Positions 59,831-64,000 of a DNA stretch of 64,000 nucleotides are shown one piece after another (within the stretch, counting starts at the first letter, position 1; each line of letters begins with the position of its first letter). The notes beneath the pieces were generated by a model. The model did no database searches, was not told where the DNA came from, and worked only from the letters and a program-made list of their open reading frames with translations. This stretch comes from Streptomyces sulfonofaciens (lineage in GTDB: Bacteria > Actinomycetota > Actinomycetes > Streptomycetales > Streptomycetaceae), in the NCBI RefSeq assembly GCF_014656295.1, contig NZ_BNCD01000008.1, positions 271,707-335,706 on the forward strand, given 5' to 3'. A program made the position numbers and the translations under genes.

Positions 59831-60723
59831 CCCTTCAGTCCGCTCGACGTGGCCCCGTCCACCAGGAGCCGCTGGAAGGCCAGGAAGAAGAGGAACACCG
59901 GCAGCAGCGCCAGGATCGACATCGCCATCATCGGTCCGTACGACGTCATGCCCGTCTGGTCGACGAAGAGGGAGAGACCGATCGGCACGGTGAACTTGTC
60001 GGTGTTGTTGAAGTACACGAGTTGGGTGAAGAAGTCGTTCCACGTCCAGATGAACGCGAAGATCGCGCTGGTGATCAGGGCCGGCCGGGTGAGCGGCAGC
60101 AGCACCCACAGGAAGGTGCGGTAGGGCCCGCAGCCGTCGACCCGGGCCGCGTCGTCGATCTCCTTGGGGATGCCCCGCATGAACTGCACCATGAGGAAGA
60201 TGAAGAACGCCTCGGTGGCGAGGAACTTGGGCACCACCACCGGCAGATCGGTGTTGATCCAGCCGAACGTCTTGAAGATGGCGTACTGCGGAACGATCAG
60301 GACGTGGTACGGCAGCAGGATCGTGACGACCATGACGGCGAACAGCGCGGAGCGGCCCGGGAACGAGAGCCTGGCGAAGGCGTAAGCCGCGAGCGAGCAG
60401 GACAGCAGCGTGCCTGCCACCGCCAGCACGGAGATGACCAGCGAGTTCATGAAGAAGTGCCCGAAGGTCACGCCCGGGTTGGCGTCCCAGCCGGCCGAGA
60501 AGTTCTTCAGGGTTCCGTGCAGCGGCCAGGGCCGGTTGGACGTGACGATCTCCGTGGCGGGCTTGAACGAGGTGCCGATCATCCAGATGACCGGGTACAC
60601 CACGACGAGCACGACGACGATCACCGACAGGTGCCACAGGAGCGAGCGGCCGCGCCCCCGCCCCCCGTGGCGTCCAAAGAGCGCCGGCGGCCCCCCGCGC
60701 AGCGCCTGGTCGGACTCGCTCAT
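59827..60723 (-). CDS. Sugar ABC transporter permease, MalG-like
   Basis: A 298-residue membrane protein. EAA loop IPKEIDDAARVDGCGPYRTFLWVLLPLTRPAL, followed by FIWTWNDFFTQLVYFNNTDKFTVPIGLSLF, is the MalG/LacG type. It starts at the ATG overlapping the upstream permease stop by 4 bp and ends in a 4-bp overlap with DUF624. Substrate is likely an unsaturated rhamnogalacturonan oligosaccharide, by context. Confidence 0.9.
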   Translation of the reverse strand: MSESDQALRGGPPALFGRHGGRGRGRSLLWHLSVIVVVLVVVYPVIWMIGTSFKPATEIVTSNRPWPLHGTLKNFSAGWDANPGVTFGHFFMNSLVISVLAVAGTLLSCSLAAYAFARLSFPGRSALFAVMVVTILLPYHVLIVPQYAIFKTFGWINTDLPVVVPKFLATEAFFIFLMVQFMRGIPKEIDDAARVDGCGPYRTFLWVLLPLTRPALITSAIFAFIWTWNDFFTQLVYFNNTDKFTVPIGLSLFVDQTGMTSYGPMMAMSILALLPVFLFFLAFQRLLVDGATSSGLKG

Positions 60724-61691
60724 CGGCTTCCTCCGTCCGTGTAGAAGACCCAGGCACGCGAGGCGCGGAACATCAGCGCGGTGAGGACCGCGACCGTCGC
60801 GAGCAGTGTCCAGGCCATGGCCGAGGCGTATCCGAACCGGAAGTCCGTGAAGCCCCGCTGGTACAGGTACAGCGTGTAGAAGAGCGTCGAGTCGGCCGGT
60901 CCCCCGCTGCCGTTGCTGATGACGAACGCCGGGGTGAACGCCTGGAAGGAGTTGATGGTCTCCAGCAGGACGTTGAAGAAGAGGACCGGGGACAGCAGCG
61001 GCAGGGTGACGTGCCTGAACCGCCCCCACGTGCCCGCCCCGTCGACGGACACGGCGTCGTACAGCTCGGACGGGATCTGTTTGAGCCCGGCGAGGAAGAT
61101 CACCATGGGGGCGCCGAACTGCCAGCAGGCGAGCAGGATGATCGCCGGCAGCGACCAGGTGGTGCTGTTGATGAAGTCGGTCCTCGGCAGGCCGAGCGAG
61201 CCGAGCCCGTTGCTGACCGCCCCGCCCTGGCCGAACATCGAGCGCCACACCAGCGCGACCGCGACGCTGGTGCCCAGCAGCGACGGCAGGTAGAACAGCG
61301 AGCGGTACAGGCCCACGCCGCGCCGCCTGCGGTTGAGCAGCACGGCGACGGCGAGGGCGAGGGCGAGCTTCACGGGTGTCACGACCACCACGTAGATCAG
61401 GGTGACCTTCACCGCGTGGTAGAACCGCGGGTCGTGGGCGAACATCTCCCGGAAGTTCGCGAGGCCGACCCAGTGCGGCGGTTGCAGCAGGTTGTAGTCG
61501 GTGAACGAGAGGTAGAGCGAGTACACCAGCGGACCGACGGTGAAGATCGCGAGCCCGGCGAACCAGGGCAGCAGGAACACGTAGCCGGCGGTGCGATCGG
61601 CGAGGCCCTTGATCGGTGTGGTGCGGTGGTGCGTTCTCTTCGGTGCCGCGGATGTCGGCACCGGTGGGTCGAGCCTGGCCGTGGAGCTCAC
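60720..61691 (-). CDS. Sugar ABC transporter permease, MalF-like
   Basis: A 323-residue membrane protein. After a cytoplasmic N-terminus of about 30 residues come six helices, with the EAA loop IPSELYDAVSVDGAGTWGRFRHVTLPLL and the late TLFYTLYLYQRGFTDFRFGYASAMAW segment of MalF/UgpA-type subunits. The GTG start has GGAGG about 6 bp upstream. It is the middle gene of the importer operon. Confidence 0.9.
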   Translation of the reverse strand: MSSTARLDPPVPTSAAPKRTHHRTTPIKGLADRTAGYVFLLPWFAGLAIFTVGPLVYSLYLSFTDYNLLQPPHWVGLANFREMFAHDPRFYHAVKVTLIYVVVVTPVKLALALAVAVLLNRRRRGVGLYRSLFYLPSLLGTSVAVALVWRSMFGQGGAVSNGLGSLGLPRTDFINSTTWSLPAIILLACWQFGAPMVIFLAGLKQIPSELYDAVSVDGAGTWGRFRHVTLPLLSPVLFFNVLLETINSFQAFTPAFVISNGSGGPADSTLFYTLYLYQRGFTDFRFGYASAMAWTLLATVAVLTALMFRASRAWVFYTDGGSR

Positions 61692-61726
61692 CGGCTTCCT
61701 CCTTGTCCGGCCTCGGGGGCGGGCGG

Positions 61727-63034
61727 TTACTTGGCGAGCGCCTGCTGGGCCTGCGCCATGAAGTCCTTGGCGCCGGCGGCAACGCTCTGCTGGCCGAAGC
61801 TGATGCCGCCGTAGATGCGCTGCATCAGCGTGATGAGCTGGCCGTCGCCCTTCGGCGGGGCGGTGGGCGTGGGGCTCAGGCGCGCCGCGTTCGCCGCCTC
61901 GTAGTCCGAGACCACCTTGTCGTCCCCGGTGGCCGAGGCGGTCTGGCTCTTACGGACGCCGAGGTTGGGGAAGAGGCCGCGGCTGGTGCCGAGCGCGCCC
62001 GCCGCCTTGGGGTCGTTGACGAGGAAGCTCAGCAGCTCGGCCGCCTCCTTGGGGTGCTTGGAGCCCGCGTAGACGGACAGCAGCATGGACGGCTTCGCGT
62101 ACATGCCGGTCTTCCCGCCCACGGTCGGCAGGGGCACCAGCACCAGGTGGTCCTTGTTGGCGGCGGCGTGGCTGGCGTAGATGCTGTCGTAGTCCCACTC
62201 CGCGGCGGCGGTGTTCTTCGCCAGCGGGTCCTCGGCGGGGCCGTTGGCGAGGGTGGCGGTCTGGTTCGCCGGGGTGGCGGCGCCGGACTTGCGCAGGCCT
62301 GCGCAGAAGTTCCAGAAGCCCTCCAGGTCGGCCTGGGTGAAGCCGAGCCTGCCGTCCTTGGTGTAGAGGTCCTTGCCGCGCTGGTACAGCCAGGACTGGA
62401 ACGCCGCCCAGGTGGTGCCGGGGTCGCTGAGGCCGGCGACCTCGCCCTTCGACCTGTCGTGCACGGCCTTGCCGAACGTGGCCACGTCGTCCCACGTCCA
62501 GCCGGCCTCGGGCACCGGGACGCCCAGCGACTTCAGCTCGGTCTCGTCGACGACGAAGCTCTGCGTCGTCTGCCCGAAGGGCAGCGCGACCTGCTTGTCG
62601 CCGTCCTTGCCGCTGCTCGCGAACGCCGGGTCGAGCCCGGAGAAGTCGACCTTGGCGGCACCCGAGGAGAGGTCGAGCAGGGTGTTGCTGCGGGCGTACT
62701 GGCTCTGGTTGCCCCAGTCGATCTGTATGAGGTCCGGTGCCCCGCCGCCGGCGATCTGCGTGGCGAGCTTCTGGTTGTACGGGCCGAACTGCGCGTACTG
62801 GGTGCCGACCTCGATGGTCGGGTGGGCCTTCTCGAACAGCTTGATGGCGGCCTCGGTGGACTTGGCCCGTGAGGCGTCCCCCCACCAGGAGAAGCTGAGG
62901 TGGACCTTGCCGTCGCCCGATCCTCCCGATTCCCCGCCGCAGGCGGTGAGGGTCAGCGAGGCGGCCACGGCGGTGGCGGCGATGACGGCGGTGGCCAGCT
63001 TGGACCGGCGCGTTGGTGCGACCCGGATTCTCAT
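61727..63034 (-). CDS. Sugar ABC transporter substrate-binding lipoprotein
   Basis: A 435-residue lipoprotein. A basic start (MRIRVAPTRRSK), a hydrophobic core and the lipobox LTACGG are followed by GKVHLSFSWWGDASRAKSTEAAIKLFEKAHP, a family 1 sugar-binding protein opening. AAGGAG lies 8 bp before the ATG. It begins 19 bp after the PL4-like gene, so lyase, binding protein and permeases form one operon. Confidence 0.92.
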   Translation of the reverse strand: MRIRVAPTRRSKLATAVIAATAVAASLTLTACGGESGGSGDGKVHLSFSWWGDASRAKSTEAAIKLFEKAHPTIEVGTQYAQFGPYNQKLATQIAGGGAPDLIQIDWGNQSQYARSNTLLDLSSGAAKVDFSGLDPAFASSGKDGDKQVALPFGQTTQSFVVDETELKSLGVPVPEAGWTWDDVATFGKAVHDRSKGEVAGLSDPGTTWAAFQSWLYQRGKDLYTKDGRLGFTQADLEGFWNFCAGLRKSGAATPANQTATLANGPAEDPLAKNTAAAEWDYDSIYASHAAANKDHLVLVPLPTVGGKTGMYAKPSMLLSVYAGSKHPKEAAELLSFLVNDPKAAGALGTSRGLFPNLGVRKSQTASATGDDKVVSDYEAANAARLSPTPTAPPKGDGQLITLMQRIYGGISFGQQSVAAGAKDFMAQAQQALAK

Positions 63035-63053
63035 GGCACGTACTCCTTGGGTG

Positions 63054-64000
63054 TCAGTTCTTCGTGGTCCAGGGCCAGGTGGCGGTCCGGGCCGACGTGG
63101 TGGTTCGTGTCCGTCCGCCGTCCGCGCTCACCGCCAGGACGACCGCGCGCGGATCGACGGTGGTGCCCTCGGGCAGGGCGGCGGTGACGCGGAAGGTGGT
63201 GGCCGCGCCGGGCGCCAGCGAGGCCGCCACCGGCACGGGGAAGAGCGCCGGGTCCCGGCCCGTGACCGCGAGCGGTTCGCCGCCGCCCCAGCGCGTCTGC
63301 CGCCGGGCGCCGGTCAGCCGCAGGTCGTGGGCGGTGCCCCGGCCCCCGTTGCTGACCCGCACCGTCCAGGTGGCCGCCTCGCGCGTCCCGGACAGGCCCA
63401 CCACATCGGCCTTCAGCTTCGCCGCCGGCACCGCGCCCGGGGTCGTGGCGGTCCCGGGATCCACTTCGAGCAGCAGCGTGTCCCAGCCCATGCCGTCCCC
63501 GGCCGGGATGGTCGCACCGCGGCTGAGGGTGAGGGTGTTGGCGCCCTCCTTCAGCATGGACGCCGGAAAGCTGAGCGTGCCCAGGCGCCGGCGGCCGCTG
63601 CGGTCGGCCTGGCGGCCGATGGTGCCGCCGAGGCCGTTGCCGTCGTGGCCGTCGTCGTCGGGCAGGCTGCCCGTGATGCCGTCGGTGGCGCCGTTCACGG
63701 CCACGGTGGGGGTGCTGCCCCCCTGCATCGAGGAGGAGACGGTGAGCACGGCGGTCCCGGCCGGTACCCGGTCGAGGGTGAAGCGCACGGTCCAGGTGCC
63801 CGGGTTGGTCTGGGCGTAGTACCAGTCGGCGGGCTCCCAGCTCTCGCCCACGGTGAACGTCAGGTCCCCCGGGATCCGGGACGGCTTGTCGTAGTCGCGG
63901 GGGTGCTCCCGTTCGACGGGGTGGGTGGCCAGCGCGTACTCGCCGCCGGTGCGGTCGGAGCGGCCGATCTGCCACAGGAAGGTGCCGTGTCCGGCCGGTG
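63054..64000 (-). CDS. PL4-like rhamnogalacturonan lyase, C-terminal part (truncated by window edge)
   Basis: The frame is open from the window edge to a stop at 63054, about 314 residues. It reads GTFLWQIGRSDRTGGEYAL, then PADWYYAQTNPGTWTVRFTLDRVP and a jelly-roll-like end with GWDTLLLEVD. This arrangement matches the fibronectin-like and carbohydrate-binding C-terminal domains of PL4 rhamnogalacturonan lyases. The catalytic N-terminal domain is outside the window. A GTG at 63851 is internal. Upstream of an importer and near L-rhamnose mutarotase, it supports a pectin-backbone locus. Confidence 0.75.
   Translation of the reverse strand, partial: PAGHGTFLWQIGRSDRTGGEYALATHPVEREHPRDYDKPSRIPGDLTFTVGESWEPADWYYAQTNPGTWTVRFTLDRVPAGTAVLTVSSSMQGGSTPTVAVNGATDGITGSLPDDDGHDGNGLGGTIGRQADRSGRRRLGTLSFPASMLKEGANTLTLSRGATIPAGDGMGWDTLLLEVDPGTATTPGAVPAAKLKADVVGLSGTREAATWTVRVSNGGRGTAHDLRLTGARRQTRWGGGEPLAVTGRDPALFPVPVAASLAPGAATTFRVTAALPEGTTVDPRAVVLAVSADGGRTRTTTSARTATWPWTTKN

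Noticed and set aside
1..64000. tRNA, rRNA, insertion sequence, integrase or attachment site
   Set aside because: No cloverleaf with a recognisable T-arm, no transposase or recombinase domain, and no long flanking direct repeats were seen by eye; a covariance-model search would be needed to exclude small RNAs.

Overview
The window is high-GC actinobacterial chromosome, almost certainly from Streptomyces. The signs are G/C-dominated third codon positions, many GTG starts, a two-domain geosmin synthase, the SAV2148-type HEPN protein, DUF1707-FHA and DUF1697 proteins, CGNR regulators, a bacterial Ku, and TreYZ trehalose genes. I see no rRNA, tRNA, CRISPR array, insertion sequence or phage gene. 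About 53 protein-coding genes are supported, plus one small-peptide candidate; the first and last genes run off the ends.

Layout. (1) 1-6848, plus strand: sulfur assimilation. cysC (partial), cysD and cysN activate sulfate; an SsuABC-like sulfonate importer and a CbiX-type sirohydrochlorin chelatase (siroheme for sulfite reductase) follow. (2) 6907-9306: two small proteins of unknown role and an OleD/Mgt-type macrolide glycosyltransferase, whose apparently leaderless promoter carries a perfect palindromic operator. (3) 9584-12773: a CUT1 sugar ABC importer read as permease-permease-binding protein with overlapping stops and starts. (4) 13119-18231: an accessory-looking stretch with a RidA protein, a cytochrome P450, a 48-residue peptide candidate upstream of it, 1.26 kb of structured non-coding DNA and a Tat-exported amidase. 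(5) 18871-35931: an APH-like kinase, then glycogen and trehalose metabolism: a LacI regulator with a 16-bp palindrome facing a GH13 alpha-glucosidase, then glgX, treY and treZ. Interspersed are a DEDDh exonuclease, a HEPN protein, an M14-like peptidase and an FHA protein. GlgX, TreY and TreZ together would turn glycogen or maltodextrin into trehalose. (6) 36077-46464: aldo/keto reductase, M24 peptidase, VOC protein, LysE exporter, geosmin synthase, a phytoene-desaturase-like oxidoreductase and a MOSC/ferredoxin-reductase fusion.

(7) 46970-52352: SDR, Baeyer-Villiger monooxygenase and SMP-30-type lactonase-like genes in one orientation, opposite a divergent TetR gene. This reads as an alcohol to ketone to lactone to hydroxy-acid catabolic module. 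(8) 52563-57551: CGNR regulator, TIM-barrel hydrolase-like protein, type II haloacid dehalogenase, Ku, and a membrane-anchored Mrr-like nuclease. (9) 57579-64000: a rhamnogalacturonan/L-rhamnose locus with LacI regulator, L-rhamnose mutarotase, DUF624 protein, CUT1 importer and a PL4-like lyase (partial).

The intergenic DNA is rich in short tandem duplications (6, 7, 13, 18, 21, 26 and 35 bp units) and perfect hairpins. The least explained region is 13.8-16.7 kb. There the P450 lies downstream of a well-initiated small ORF and of DNA carrying a purine repeat, 17-18-bp-spaced direct repeats and a dyad.
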